The notes below the pieces were generated by a model. The model was not told the origin of the DNA. It searched no databases and worked only from the letters and a program-made list of their open reading frames with translations. The position numbers and the translations under genes are program-made. From positions 18,189-82,188 of the forward strand of contig NZ_NTUP01000018.1 of the NCBI RefSeq assembly GCF_002561455.1: a stretch of 64,000 bases of DNA, written 5' to 3'. Source of the stretch: Bacillus sp. AFS015802 (GTDB taxonomy: Bacteria; Bacillota; Bacilli; Bacillales; Bacillaceae_B). Shown piece by piece: positions 51,081-60,397 of this stretch (its first letter is position 1; every line of letters starts with the position of its first letter).

Positions 51081-54000
51081 ATGAGAAAGAGGACAAAGCG
51101 TCATTTCTCGATTTTAATGACACTGTTGATGCTGATTAGTCTCTGGTCACCATTCGCTCCTGCAGCTTCTGCCGTGGCAGACGGGGATGCAGCGGTAGCG
51201 TCTACAGATACAGGGGAGCGGACAGTACGGTTTACGTACGCCCGTGAAGATCAGAAATATGATGGTTGGAATATATGGGCCTGGAACACTGGAGTACAGG
51301 ACGATCAAATCAATTTTGATTCCTACGAAAATGGAGTGGCCGTGGCGAATATTGCCGTCGGACCTGAAACCAAGCAGTTCGGATTTGTTCTGCGCAGTAC
51401 AGAGGATTGGAATACGGCCCAGAAAGAATTCGGTGACCGCTTCATTAATGTGAACAAAAACGACGCCCTCACCAAGGCTTACATAACGAGCGGTGTCGAG
51501 GAAATCCGTATCGTACCGGACGGGTCGGCGCCGGTGATCGATCAAGGCAATGCGACGTTCTACTATCGTGATAAAGAATTATTTTCAAGCGATGCGATGG
51601 ATACGATTGAAAAAGTAGAGTTGAAGTATAACGGGGAAACAAAGGAAATGACGTATGAGCCGGAGAATGAGCGTTTCGTTCTGCCATACGATAACATTCC
51701 TAACGGAAAAAATGAGTACAGTTTTTTAGTCACAAAAGATGGTGTGACGACGGAAGTGAGCGATCCTTACAATACGGTGGACGGCAAATCGGTTCTTGAT
51801 TTCCAGAAAGCCGATCTGACAGTGACCGGTTCTGTGACTCCTGCAGCTGTGGACTATAATGAAAACGCTGTCTTGAATGTTAAGATCGAAGGGTTGACAG
51901 ATGGTTTAGAGATTCAAAAAATCACAGCGGATGTTTCTTCATTAGGTGGAGCGGAGAAGCTTGAAATCGATCCATCACTGAATGAAGTGACCCTTTCCGT
52001 TGATGACGACATTACGGCAGGGACGAAAACGATCCCTATAACCGCCGTGGATTCTTACGGAAACGTCTATCAAGGAAGTACTGAAATCGAAGTGAAGGCT
52101 AGACAGTCTGTAGGTGATTCTGACCTTGATTGGGATGAATCCATTATTTATTTCATGCTGACAGACCGATTCTTCAACGGGGATACGTCAAATGATGATC
52201 CGTACAATCTGAATTATGATAAAAGCAAGCGTGGTTCGTATCAAGGCGGAGATTTTAAAGGGATCACGGAAAAACTAGATTACCTTGATAAGCTTGGTGT
52301 GAACACGATCTGGATCAGCCCGGTTGTGGAGAATGTGAAGTACGATGTGCGAAAAGGGGAAGCGGGAGAGCCGTATTTCGGCTACCACGGCTACTGGGCG
52401 AGCAATTTCGGGGAGCTCAATCCTCACTTCGGAAGTATGGAAGACTTCCATAACCTGATTGATGAGGCCCACGACCGCGGCATCAAGATCATGGTAGATG
52501 TTGTATTGAACCATACAGGCTATGGATTGAAAGAAATCGACGGTGAGCTGCCTGCGGATCAACGTCCTGCCGGGTATCCGACGGACGCCGAGCGTGAGAA
52601 GTACAGCGACATCCTTCGGCAGGGCAATGTCGGTACAGACGAAGTGGTCGGTGAACTCGCCGGACTTCCGGATGTCATCACGGAAAATCCTGAAGTGCGT
52701 CAGCAGATCATCGACTGGCAGACCGACTGGATCGAGAAAGCGAAAACGGATAAAGGCAATACCATCGACTATTTCCGTGTCGATACCGTGAAGCATGTAG
52801 AAGATGCCACATGGATGGCTTTTAAAAACGCCATCACGGAAAAAATGCCGAAGCACAAAATGATCGGGGAAGCATGGGGAGCAAGTGCCGACAATGATTA
52901 CGGCTACCTTGATACGGGGATGATGGACTCCCTACTCGATTTCGGATTCAAGGATATCGCCCGTGAGTTTGTGGACGGTAATCTGAAAGCGGCCAATGAT
53001 AAACTGACGGCCCGAAACGGTAAGATTGATAACACGGCTACACTTGGACAATTTTTAGGAAGTCATGATGAGGACGGATTCCTGTATTCACTTGGCGGAG
53101 ACAAAGGGAAGCTGAAGCTCGCTGCCTCCCTGCAGGCAACGTCAAAAGGACAGCCCGTCATTTACTACGGTGAAGAGCTCGGGCAGAGCGGAGCGAATAA
53201 TTATCCTCAGTATGATAACCGCTATGACTTAAACTGGGATGATGTAGAAAATAATGATGTACTGGATCACTATACGAAGATCCTGAACTTCAGGGGGACC
53301 CATTCGGATGCGTTCGCGAAGGGTGAGAGAACGACTTTAGGTGGTTCAAACAGCGACAAGTTCCTGGTGTTCTCCCGAGACTACAAAGACGATTCCGTAT
53401 ACGTTGGATTGAATGTAGCGGATGAAGCGAAAGAAATCACGTTGACTGTGGATTCTCCTGATGCAGTGGTGACCAACGCCTACTCTGGAGAAACCTACGA
53501 TACTAGTGGAACGAATGAAGTAACACTGACCCTGCCTTCCAAAGCAGACGGAGGTACGGCCCTTCTGACTGTTGAAGGCGGGAAGATCACCGGTGCAGCA
53601 TCCGGTGGAGGAGAAGATCCTGAAGGGGAACCTGTACCTGAAAACAACCTCCGCATCCACTACAACCGCACCGACGGCAACTACGAAAACTTCGGTGCAT
53701 GGCTGTGGAATGATGTCGCATCTCCATCGGCAAACTGGCCGACAGGAGCGACGATGTTCGAAAAAACCGACAGCTACGGGGCATACATTGATGTACCCCT
53801 TGCTGAAGGGGCAAAAAACATCGGATTCCTCGTCATGGATGTAACGAAAGGAGATGCAGGTAAGGACGGCGGAGACAAAGCCTTCTCCATTACAAATCCT
53901 GACGTGAATGAAATCTGGATCGAGCAGGGATCGGATAAGGTATATACGTATGAGCCGGTGGATCTGCCTGCGAACACGGTGCGTATCCACTATGACCGTG

Positions 54001-56657
54001 AAGACGGGAACTATGAAAACTTTGGTCTGTGGACGTGGGGCGATGTGAAATCTCCTACAGAGAACTGGCCGACGGGCGCTCTCGATTTTTCAAAAAAGGA
54101 TCGTTATGGTGCCTACGTGGATGTCGAATTGAACGAAGCGGCCAAACAGATCGGCTTCCTTGTGCTGAATGAGGCAACGGGAGAGAAGGACGGAGGAGAC
54201 AAAACCTTTAACCTCCTTGATAAATATGATCAGTTGTGGGTGAAGCAGGGTGAAGATAACGTCTTCATTTCTCCACATGGTGATGTGGCGACGGGACTGG
54301 TATCATCCGAAGTCATTTCAGATGATACGATCCGCTTGAATTTCACGATGACGGATGGCTTGACGGAAGAGGCATTGCTTTCAGGCTTGGCCATCAAAGA
54401 CAGCGCTGATTCCGATGTGAAAGTAAACAGTGCCAAGATCACGGGAGACAAAACAGTGGAAGTGAAAGCTGATTTTGCATTGGAAAAACTGCCACTCTCC
54501 ATCACCTACTCGGGCAGGACTGTTTCTGCAGAAGCCGGCTGGCGACTGCTTGATAATAAGTATGCCTACGATGGTGACGACCTCGGAGCCACGTATAAAA
54601 AAGGTAATGCCACGTTAAAACTGTGGGCACCGAAAGCAAGCAAAGTGGTCGCTAATTTCTATGATAAAAAAGATGCGGCGACGAAAATCGGCAGTGTCGA
54701 TTTGACGCTGGGTGAAAAAGGCGTCTGGTCGGCAGACGTGAAAGCGAAAGAATTAAAAGTGAAGGATCTGAAGGGTTACTACTATCAATACGAAGTGACC
54801 AATAATGGTGTAACGAAAAAAGTCCTCGATCCGTACGCCAAATCCATGGCAGCCTTCACCGTCAACACAGAGGGTGAAGCAGGACCAGACGGCGATAACG
54901 TCGGAAAAGCGGCCATCGTCGACCTGAAAGGGACGGACCCTAAGAAATTCACTCATGCCTCCATCGACGGCTATGAAAAACGGGAGGATGCGGTCATCTA
55001 CGAGATCCATGTCCGTGACTTCACATCCGACCCGTCCATCGAGAAGGATTTGAAAAAGGAACGATGGGGAACGTATGACGCCTTCATTAAAAAGCTTGAT
55101 TACATCAAATCAATGGGTGTGACCCACGTCCAGCTGCTTCCGATCATGGCCTGGTATTACGGTGATGAAACGAAGATGGGTGAACGGGAGCTTGAGTATT
55201 CTGCGGGAGGCAACGAGTACAACTGGGGATATGATCCTCACAGCTACTTCTCCCCGGACGGTGCCTATTCAGAGGATCCCACCGATCCACAGCTGCGCAT
55301 CGAAGAAACGAAGCGATTGATTGACGCGATTCATGATAAAGGCATGGGAGTCGTCCTCGACGTCGTTTACACCCATATGGCGAAAACAAGTACACTGAAC
55401 GACATCGTTCCAAATTATTATGCGTTCCAGGATGAGCAGGGGAACTTCCTCGGAGGGTTCGGTAACAACCTGGCGACAAACCACACGATGGCTGAAAAGC
55501 TGATGGTGGACTCTGTGAAATACTGGTTCGACGAATACAAGATCGACGGTATGCGCTTCGATATGATGGGAGATGCAAGCTACCCTGCCATCCAGAAAGC
55601 CTATAACGCAGCAGCTGAGATCAACCCGGACGCCCTGTTCATCGGGGAAGGCTGGAGAACATTCGCCGGTCAACTTTCGGATCCTTCATTAGAAGGAATG
55701 GGAGCCGACCAGGATTGGATGGACAAAACTGACGACGTGGGGGTCTTCTCCGACGAAATCCGGAACGAACTGAAATCGGGCTTCGGTTCAGAAGGTGAGC
55801 CGCGCTTCCTGACCGGTGGCGCCCGCGACATCAATACGATTTTTAACAATATCAAAGGACAGCCGGGCAACACGGCTGACGACGATCCAGGAGATATGGT
55901 CCAGTACATCGCGGCCCACGATAATCTGCCGCTGTACGACGTCATTGCCCAATCGATCAAAAAGGACCCGGCCATCCCGGAAAATAACCTGGAAATCCAC
56001 AAGCGGATCCGACTCGGGAACTCGATGATCCTCACCTCACAAGGAACAGCTTTCCTTCATGGAGGACAGGAATACGGCCGGACCAAGCAGTGGCTGGGTG
56101 AAGGCGTGCCGGAACAGAAATATCATGAGTTAGAAGACGAAAATGGAGATCCATTCGGCTACTTCATCCACGACTCCTACGACTCATCCGACGCTATCAA
56201 CATGTTTGATTGGGAAAAAGCAACAAACAAGAAGAAATACGAAATCAACACAACGACAAGGGAATATACAGAAGGATTGATCAAGCTTAGAAGATCAACC
56301 AATGCATTCCGACTCGGCGACAAAGAGCTGGTCGATCAGAATGTATCACTGATGGATATCCCTGAAATCGCCGATACAGACTTATTGCTTGCTTACAAGA
56401 ACGTATCCACGGATGGTACGGGTGAGTATTATGTATTTGTGAATGCGGATGATAAAGCAAGGACACTGTCTATCGCAGATTATGACTTCTCAAAAGGAAA
56501 AGTGGTCGTGGATAACGATGAAGCGGGGACACATCCTGTTTCAAAGAAATCCGGCTTTAGCCTTACTAAAGACATATTGACCCTCGATCCGTTGACTACT
56601 GTCGTGATCAAGGTGGATGAGAAGGGTAAAAAAGGTCAGAAGAAAAAGAAACATTGA
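51081..56657 (+). CDS. Bifunctional amylopullulanase (alpha-amylase + type I pullulanase)
   Basis: 1858 residues, secreted (signal to about 32). Order: CBM41-like module (about 45-145), linker beta domain, GH13 alpha-amylase (about 340-760; Asp568 in YFRVDTVKH, Glu597 in GEAWG, Asp663 in GSHDED), two tandem CBM41 modules (from about 854 and 964; RIHY..DGNYENFG), CBM48-like N-domain (from about 1153), and a type I pullulanase (YNWGYDPHSY at 1380; Asp1494, Glu1523, Asp1614). It cuts both alpha-1,4 and alpha-1,6 bonds of starch or glycogen, as the known alkaline Bacillus amylopullulanases do. GAGGGGG lies 9 bases before the ATG. Confidence 0.95.
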   Translation: MRKRTKRHFSILMTLLMLISLWSPFAPAASAVADGDAAVASTDTGERTVRFTYAREDQKYDGWNIWAWNTGVQDDQINFDSYENGVAVANIAVGPETKQFGFVLRSTEDWNTAQKEFGDRFINVNKNDALTKAYITSGVEEIRIVPDGSAPVIDQGNATFYYRDKELFSSDAMDTIEKVELKYNGETKEMTYEPENERFVLPYDNIPNGKNEYSFLVTKDGVTTEVSDPYNTVDGKSVLDFQKADLTVTGSVTPAAVDYNENAVLNVKIEGLTDGLEIQKITADVSSLGGAEKLEIDPSLNEVTLSVDDDITAGTKTIPITAVDSYGNVYQGSTEIEVKARQSVGDSDLDWDESIIYFMLTDRFFNGDTSNDDPYNLNYDKSKRGSYQGGDFKGITEKLDYLDKLGVNTIWISPVVENVKYDVRKGEAGEPYFGYHGYWASNFGELNPHFGSMEDFHNLIDEAHDRGIKIMVDVVLNHTGYGLKEIDGELPADQRPAGYPTDAEREKYSDILRQGNVGTDEVVGELAGLPDVITENPEVRQQIIDWQTDWIEKAKTDKGNTIDYFRVDTVKHVEDATWMAFKNAITEKMPKHKMIGEAWGASADNDYGYLDTGMMDSLLDFGFKDIAREFVDGNLKAANDKLTARNGKIDNTATLGQFLGSHDEDGFLYSLGGDKGKLKLAASLQATSKGQPVIYYGEELGQSGANNYPQYDNRYDLNWDDVENNDVLDHYTKILNFRGTHSDAFAKGERTTLGGSNSDKFLVFSRDYKDDSVYVGLNVADEAKEITLTVDSPDAVVTNAYSGETYDTSGTNEVTLTLPSKADGGTALLTVEGGKITGAASGGGEDPEGEPVPENNLRIHYNRTDGNYENFGAWLWNDVASPSANWPTGATMFEKTDSYGAYIDVPLAEGAKNIGFLVMDVTKGDAGKDGGDKAFSITNPDVNEIWIEQGSDKVYTYEPVDLPANTVRIHYDREDGNYENFGLWTWGDVKSPTENWPTGALDFSKKDRYGAYVDVELNEAAKQIGFLVLNEATGEKDGGDKTFNLLDKYDQLWVKQGEDNVFISPHGDVATGLVSSEVISDDTIRLNFTMTDGLTEEALLSGLAIKDSADSDVKVNSAKITGDKTVEVKADFALEKLPLSITYSGRTVSAEAGWRLLDNKYAYDGDDLGATYKKGNATLKLWAPKASKVVANFYDKKDAATKIGSVDLTLGEKGVWSADVKAKELKVKDLKGYYYQYEVTNNGVTKKVLDPYAKSMAAFTVNTEGEAGPDGDNVGKAAIVDLKGTDPKKFTHASIDGYEKREDAVIYEIHVRDFTSDPSIEKDLKKERWGTYDAFIKKLDYIKSMGVTHVQLLPIMAWYYGDETKMGERELEYSAGGNEYNWGYDPHSYFSPDGAYSEDPTDPQLRIEETKRLIDAIHDKGMGVVLDVVYTHMAKTSTLNDIVPNYYAFQDEQGNFLGGFGNNLATNHTMAEKLMVDSVKYWFDEYKIDGMRFDMMGDASYPAIQKAYNAAAEINPDALFIGEGWRTFAGQLSDPSLEGMGADQDWMDKTDDVGVFSDEIRNELKSGFGSEGEPRFLTGGARDINTIFNNIKGQPGNTADDDPGDMVQYIAAHDNLPLYDVIAQSIKKDPAIPENNLEIHKRIRLGNSMILTSQGTAFLHGGQEYGRTKQWLGEGVPEQKYHELEDENGDPFGYFIHDSYDSSDAINMFDWEKATNKKKYEINTTTREYTEGLIKLRRSTNAFRLGDKELVDQNVSLMDIPEIADTDLLLAYKNVSTDGTGEYYVFVNADDKARTLSIADYDFSKGKVVVDNDEAGTHPVSKKSGFSLTKDILTLDPLTTVVIKVDEKGKKGQKKKKH

Positions 56658-56668
56658 TAGAATCATGG

Positions 56669-56705
56669 AATCTCAACCTTATGTGTAGGGTTGGGATTTT
56701 TTTGA
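56669..56705 (+). terminator. Amylopullulanase terminator
   Basis: AATCTCAACC and GGGTTGGGATT form the stem, followed by seven T. Confidence 0.92.
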
Positions 56706-56711
56706 TGAAAT

Positions 56712-56786
56712 TTAAACAAACGTTTGAATAGTGCCCCCATCCTTATCAATAAAAGGAAGGGAGAAGTTAAATAAACGTTTGTTTAA
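56712..56786 (+). promoter_or_regulatory. Two CAAACGTTTG-type palindromic operators
   Basis: TTAAACAAACGTTTGAATA (56712-56730) and TTAAATAAACGTTTGTTTAA (56767-56786, a 20-base palindrome with one mismatch) lie upstream of the DUF5658 gene. They look like TetR-family operators; no TetR gene is in the window. A TATAAT box is at 56816-56821. Confidence 0.5.
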
Positions 56787-56880
56787 TATTCATTATTGAG
56801 AACAAAAATAAGTGTTATAATGAATTATGTGATATGATTGTTTTAAAGCCACGATAAAAACGAATAGGAGAATCGATTAG

Positions 56881-57195
56881 ATGAGGTATCTGCTGCTTTA
56901 CATCCTACTCCTTAACCTCGTAGACGCAATCCTCACGATGTATGGTTTGCACTTTCATTATATATCAGAATCCAATCCCCTCATGCATTCCCTTTATCTC
57001 ACAGACCCTTGGTTGTTTTTACTATTGAAGGTCGGTCTTTCGATCGTTTTACTGTTCCTTCTTTTTTATCTTAAAACGAAAAAACGGTCTTCAAGAGTGT
57101 TGCTCCTCGTGTCAGTCGTTGCGGCAGTATCCTATAGCTGTGTTTTTCTCATGCATGGTTATTGGCTGTTGGAGGTCGCCGGTGGAGTTGCTTGA
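56881..57195 (+). CDS. DUF5658-like small membrane protein
   Basis: 104 residues with three to four membrane helices. LLNLVDAILTMYGL near the start and SESNPLMHSLY match the DUF5658 pattern. Function unknown. It starts at ATG with AGGAGAA upstream and appears to be monocistronic, under the paired palindromes at 56712-56786. Confidence 0.7.
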   Translation: MRYLLLYILLLNLVDAILTMYGLHFHYISESNPLMHSLYLTDPWLFLLLKVGLSIVLLFLLFYLKTKKRSSRVLLLVSVVAAVSYSCVFLMHGYWLLEVAGGVA

Positions 57196-57238
57196 GCATG
57201 AACTCAAATAAAAGAGGCCGTTTTTGCCCCCTTTCCGT

Positions 57239-57601
57239 TTACTTCAATTTTATCTGCACCGGCTTGCTTTCCCCGGTATGAATCGTCTTGGGTGTCCGTT
57301 TTTGCGAAGCGGCCCTTTTCACGGAGCTTGTCACACTCTGGATCATGTCCCCGACATCATGCGCGGACTCGACCAACGGATCAACGGCTTTCATCTTTCC
57401 TTTTACATCAACAGAAATCTGGTTGGCCGTATGGATCAGTTCTTCGGCCTCCTCTGTAATCCCATTCACAGCGTTCCTCGTGTCAGACAGCGTCTTCTTC
57501 GTTTCGTCCAACGTGTTCATGACTCTTCTTAATGTCAAAATCAAATAAGCCACAAGAATCGTAAACGCAATGGCTGCGATAGCCGCGCTCCATTCAAGCA
57601 T
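57239..57601 (-). CDS. DUF948 (YtxG-like) protein
   Basis: 120 residues. An N-terminal membrane helix (WSAAIAAIAFTILVAYLIL) is followed by a long amphipathic coiled coil (TLDETKKTLSDTRNAVNGI) and a basic tail. The DUF948 family includes general-stress proteins such as YtxG. GGGAGGGAG precedes the ATG. Function uncharacterised. Confidence 0.82.
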   Translation of the reverse strand: MLEWSAAIAAIAFTILVAYLILTLRRVMNTLDETKKTLSDTRNAVNGITEEAEELIHTANQISVDVKGKMKAVDPLVESAHDVGDMIQSVTSSVKRAASQKRTPKTIHTGESKPVQIKLK

Positions 57602-57715
57602 TGAGACCAGCTCCCTCCCTTTACATTAAGTCTATGAAAAAGGGAATTCAGACATTCCTTTACCAGAGTGATGTATGATGGAAAGGTAAATAACGAGAAA
57701 AAGGGAGCGAAAACA

Positions 57716-58675
57716 ATGCTTTCATCCTTACGTGCAATCGCCGAGCTGAAATCAGGAAATACACTCATACTGCGGGAACAAGTGTGGCTAAAATACCTTT
57801 CTCTTACAAAAGAGAAAAATGTGAATCTAGAACAAGTCGAATCGCTTGAACAGATGGCACAAAATCCGGTGCTGGAATACGTAGAGAGAACACTCCAAGT
57901 ACTGGACGGGTTGAGTCTTCCTCAAGAAGACAAAGAATTAGTGGAAGAAGTTCTAATGTGGAGTGAAACGGCTAAGTGCGGCCTTCCCCACCAACGAAGA
58001 GAGTGGCTTGATCACGGCTTTCACCTCGCCATTCATAATATTGGATCGGCTCAAATTTACGCCTCGGAAATGGAAAAACGACCGGAAGCAAAACGTAATC
58101 GTGAGAGGGAGAAGCTTTTATTCGTGCTGATCCTGACACACGGCCTTGCCGGTCAATACATACGGGGTGAAGTCAGGTACTCATCCATGAAGCCTCTGAT
58201 CGAGGTGGCGACAGAAGATATGTTTCCTCTTCTGTATGCACTGAATCATTGTATCGTAGCGGGAGTATCCACCGGGATCTGGAGCTCGGTACAAAAGGAA
58301 ATGGAAGAGGTGAACCGCTGGATTTGCGATGGAGAAGTGTCCAAAGAGCAAACGTTCCAAGAAAGACTCCGAAGGCTGCGGAATCTTGCTTCTTTGCGCG
58401 GGGAAAACGTTGACGCTGTATACGAGGAATGGCTGAGTTCCAATCCCGATGCAGAAAAGCTTCTGGAACGTTTTTTTCGGAAAACGGATATGTGGTATGT
58501 CGAGGCCTCCCTTACGGATTTTACGTTTGAAGAATGTATCAAGATCTTTCTGCTCATTGAACGAAAGACACAGGGGTCTCCTTTGGAACAGCTTTCCTTT
58601 GAGCCCTTGATGAAGGAGCTGTATTACGACTATAAAGGCAGAAAGACCGTCAATGTTTATAAAAAAGAATCATAG
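57716..58675 (+). CDS. N-terminal piece of a split methyltransferase gene
   Basis: 319 residues, all-helical, no membrane segment. The ATG at 57716 follows AAAAAGGGAG. It ends VNVYKKES at a stop just after an A6 tract (58661-58666). In the -1 frame the sequence continues without a break as RIIESYLAECTIEEIVQGKH, directly into the methyltransferase domain. The two parts therefore were, or are, one protein of about 688 residues. The N-terminal region has no domain I recognise. Confidence 0.7.
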   Translation: MLSSLRAIAELKSGNTLILREQVWLKYLSLTKEKNVNLEQVESLEQMAQNPVLEYVERTLQVLDGLSLPQEDKELVEEVLMWSETAKCGLPHQRREWLDHGFHLAIHNIGSAQIYASEMEKRPEAKRNREREKLLFVLILTHGLAGQYIRGEVRYSSMKPLIEVATEDMFPLLYALNHCIVAGVSTGIWSSVQKEMEEVNRWICDGEVSKEQTFQERLRRLRNLASLRGENVDAVYEEWLSSNPDAEKLLERFFRKTDMWYVEASLTDFTFEECIKIFLLIERKTQGSPLEQLSFEPLMKELYYDYKGRKTVNVYKKES

Positions 58676-59781
58676 AATCCTATCTTGCCGAGTGCACAAT
58701 CGAAGAGATCGTCCAGGGAAAACATCCTGCAAACGAGCATGTGCAGTTGATGGCCGCGCCCCTTCATGAACAGGAAGAAATGGCGGGGGTCGGGTTTTCT
58801 TTTTCACGGGCAGGGGAGAAACTGATTGAATTCTGCCAGGAAGCAGAAAAGTCCCCTCTTTATGACCGGGCCATCGTCCTGTTATTTGACCTGTTCAACT
58901 TCAGGAAGGATGCCTACGACAGGCTGAACAATGAGCAAACCTACCTTAGTGACATGAATAGCTCACAGGACTTCAAGAAAAAGATTTCTGACTACGCTGT
59001 AGGAGAGACAATGGTCGATATTGGTCCGGGGGGAGGAGTCATGTTGGACCTGTTGACCCGTCACCACCCCGGAGCCACCGTCATCGGAATCGACATTGCC
59101 GTCAATGTGGTAGAGGAACTGAAACGGAAGAAGCAAAGAGATAGTGCCAAGTGGGAAGTCATGCAGGGGGATGCTCTCAAGCTTGAAAACTACATCGGTA
59201 TGGAGGGGGCAGACACGATTGTATTCTCCTCCATCCTTCATGAGATGTTTTCCTATATCCCTTACGAGGGCAAAAAGTTCAATCATAAGGTCATCGCCCA
59301 AACCTTGGGGAGCGCACTTAAAGCCCTGAGACCAAAAGGCAGAATCATCATCCGGGACGGTATCATGACAGAGCCTTTAGAGCAGAAGCGGATCATTCGC
59401 TTCAAAGATCCACACGGTCTCGCTTTCTTCAAGAGATACGCCGGAGACTTCAAAGGGAGAGCGATCACCTATAGTGCAGCAGGAGATGATGCGGTCCTAT
59501 TGAATGTAAACGATGCGATGGAATTCCTCTATACGTATACATGGGGAGAGGAGGCATACCCCCACGAAGTACAGGAGCAGTTCGGCTATTTCACTCCATC
59601 TGCCTTTCGGGAGTTCATCCACAGGACTCTTGGAGACCAAGTGGATATTCTGATATTTGAACATTACCTGCAAGAAGGGTATGAGGGGCATATAGCACCG
59701 AAAATCGAGCTTACAGACGAAGAGGGGATTCCAGTACGTCTTCCGGATAGTTCGTGTTTTATTGTGATCGAGAAGAAGTGA
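58663..59781 (+). CDS. Class I SAM-dependent methyltransferase, C-terminal piece of the split gene
   Basis: The coding sequence is clearly in use from 58663 (KRIIESYLAECTIEEIVQGK), before the first usable start at GTG 58741. It has no ribosome site of its own. The SAM-binding motif is MVDIGPGGGVMLDLL, followed by TVIGIDIAVNVVEEL and the acidic ADTIVFSSILHEMFSY. Target unknown; the ending PVRLPDSSCFIVIEKK closes the fold. If independently translated from GTG 58741 it would be 346 residues. The frameshift needs one extra A in the A6 tract to restore a single gene. Confidence 0.75.
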   Translation, partial: KRIIESYLAECTIEEIVQGKHPANEHVQLMAAPLHEQEEMAGVGFSFSRAGEKLIEFCQEAEKSPLYDRAIVLLFDLFNFRKDAYDRLNNEQTYLSDMNSSQDFKKKISDYAVGETMVDIGPGGGVMLDLLTRHHPGATVIGIDIAVNVVEELKRKKQRDSAKWEVMQGDALKLENYIGMEGADTIVFSSILHEMFSYIPYEGKKFNHKVIAQTLGSALKALRPKGRIIIRDGIMTEPLEQKRIIRFKDPHGLAFFKRYAGDFKGRAITYSAAGDDAVLLNVNDAMEFLYTYTWGEEAYPHEVQEQFGYFTPSAFREFIHRTLGDQVDILIFEHYLQEGYEGHIAPKIELTDEEGIPVRLPDSSCFIVIEKK

Positions 59782-59789
59782 TGACAATA

Positions 59790-59817
59790 GGATCAAGGGA
59801 TATGTTCCATTCGTCCC
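59790..59817 (+). repeat. Degenerate REP-A repeat
   Basis: AGGATCA, AGGGATATGTTCC, ATTCGTCCC: spacing and AAGGGA-TGT-CC pattern are kept, with several mismatches. It begins 8 bases after the methyltransferase stop codon, the usual location. Confidence 0.5.
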
Positions 59818-59965
59818 GAGATATTCTTTTAAGAATATTTCGTTCACCTTTCTAATTTATGTGGTAAGATTCTAAAAGTGGGCAATATGATTCATTTCTA
59901 TGTTGTTATTTGTGGTTAAATATTCATAGATGACGTGTGGTTTTATTCTTTTCATAACTCGTACG

Positions 59966-60051
59966 ACAAGAGCAAATCCATTGAAAAATGGTGACGCAAT
60001 GCTAAAGGGGCTAATGTCTTTATGGGCGATGCCTGCCAGCTGCCGAAAACG
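59966..60051 (+). promoter_or_regulatory. Cyclic-di-GMP-I (GEMM-I) riboswitch
   Basis: AGCAAATCCATT-GAAA-AATGG gives the first helix capped by a GAAA tetraloop, then TGACGCAATGCTAAAGGGGC with the invariant GACGCAA, then CTAATG, and the second helix ending GCCTGCCAGCTGCCGAAAA, matching the consensus AGCC.GGT/GCCG tail that receives the tetraloop. The order and spacing fit the GEMM-I class that senses cyclic di-GMP. It ends about 33 bases before the small gene at 60084; CTCC in GGACTCCTG could mask the GGGAGG ribosome site, so control of translation is plausible. Confidence 0.85.
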
Positions 60052-60083
60052 GACTCCTGCGATTTATGAAACAAAGGGAGGAT

Positions 60084-60272
60084 ATGTTGAGAATGTATAA
60101 AAAGCGTATTGTGAAAATAAAACACAAGTGGCATTTTGTGAGATTACATTATCACCAGATCTTACTTGATAGTTGTATCGACTCCAAAATTAAAGTGAAG
60201 TTACAAAAAAAAGTAAGTTATCACGAAACGAAAGTGAATAACCTAAATACAACAATAAGAAACTTTCAGTAA
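60084..60272 (+). CDS. Small basic protein under a c-di-GMP riboswitch
   Basis: About 60 residues, very basic, rich in Lys, His and Tyr (YKKRIVKIKHKWHFVRLHYH), then a predicted amphipathic helix (KVKLQKKVSYHETKVNNL). No signal peptide and no family recognised. GGGAGG at 60076-60081 is too close to the ATG at 60084; the TTG at 60087 or ATG at 60093 have better spacing, so the exact start is open. It is the only gene between the riboswitch and a strong terminator at 60334, so it is the riboswitch target. Confidence 0.65.
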   Translation: MLRMYKKRIVKIKHKWHFVRLHYHQILLDSCIDSKIKVKLQKKVSYHETKVNNLNTTIRNFQ

Positions 60273-60333
60273 AAGTGAACGGATACAGATGACGACCTTA
60301 GTTCAGATAATTGGCATTTAAGAAAACGTTATT

Positions 60334-60378
60334 AAAAAAACGAGCAATGAATCTCTTGATTCATTGCTCGTTTTTTTG
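60334..60378. terminator. Strong bidirectional terminator
   Basis: ACGAGCAATGAATC pairs perfectly with GATTCATTGCTCGT, flanked by A7 and T7, so it ends both the small gene and the leftward SLH gene. Confidence 0.96.
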
Positions 60379-60397
60379 TTGTTAATTTCTCAAATAC

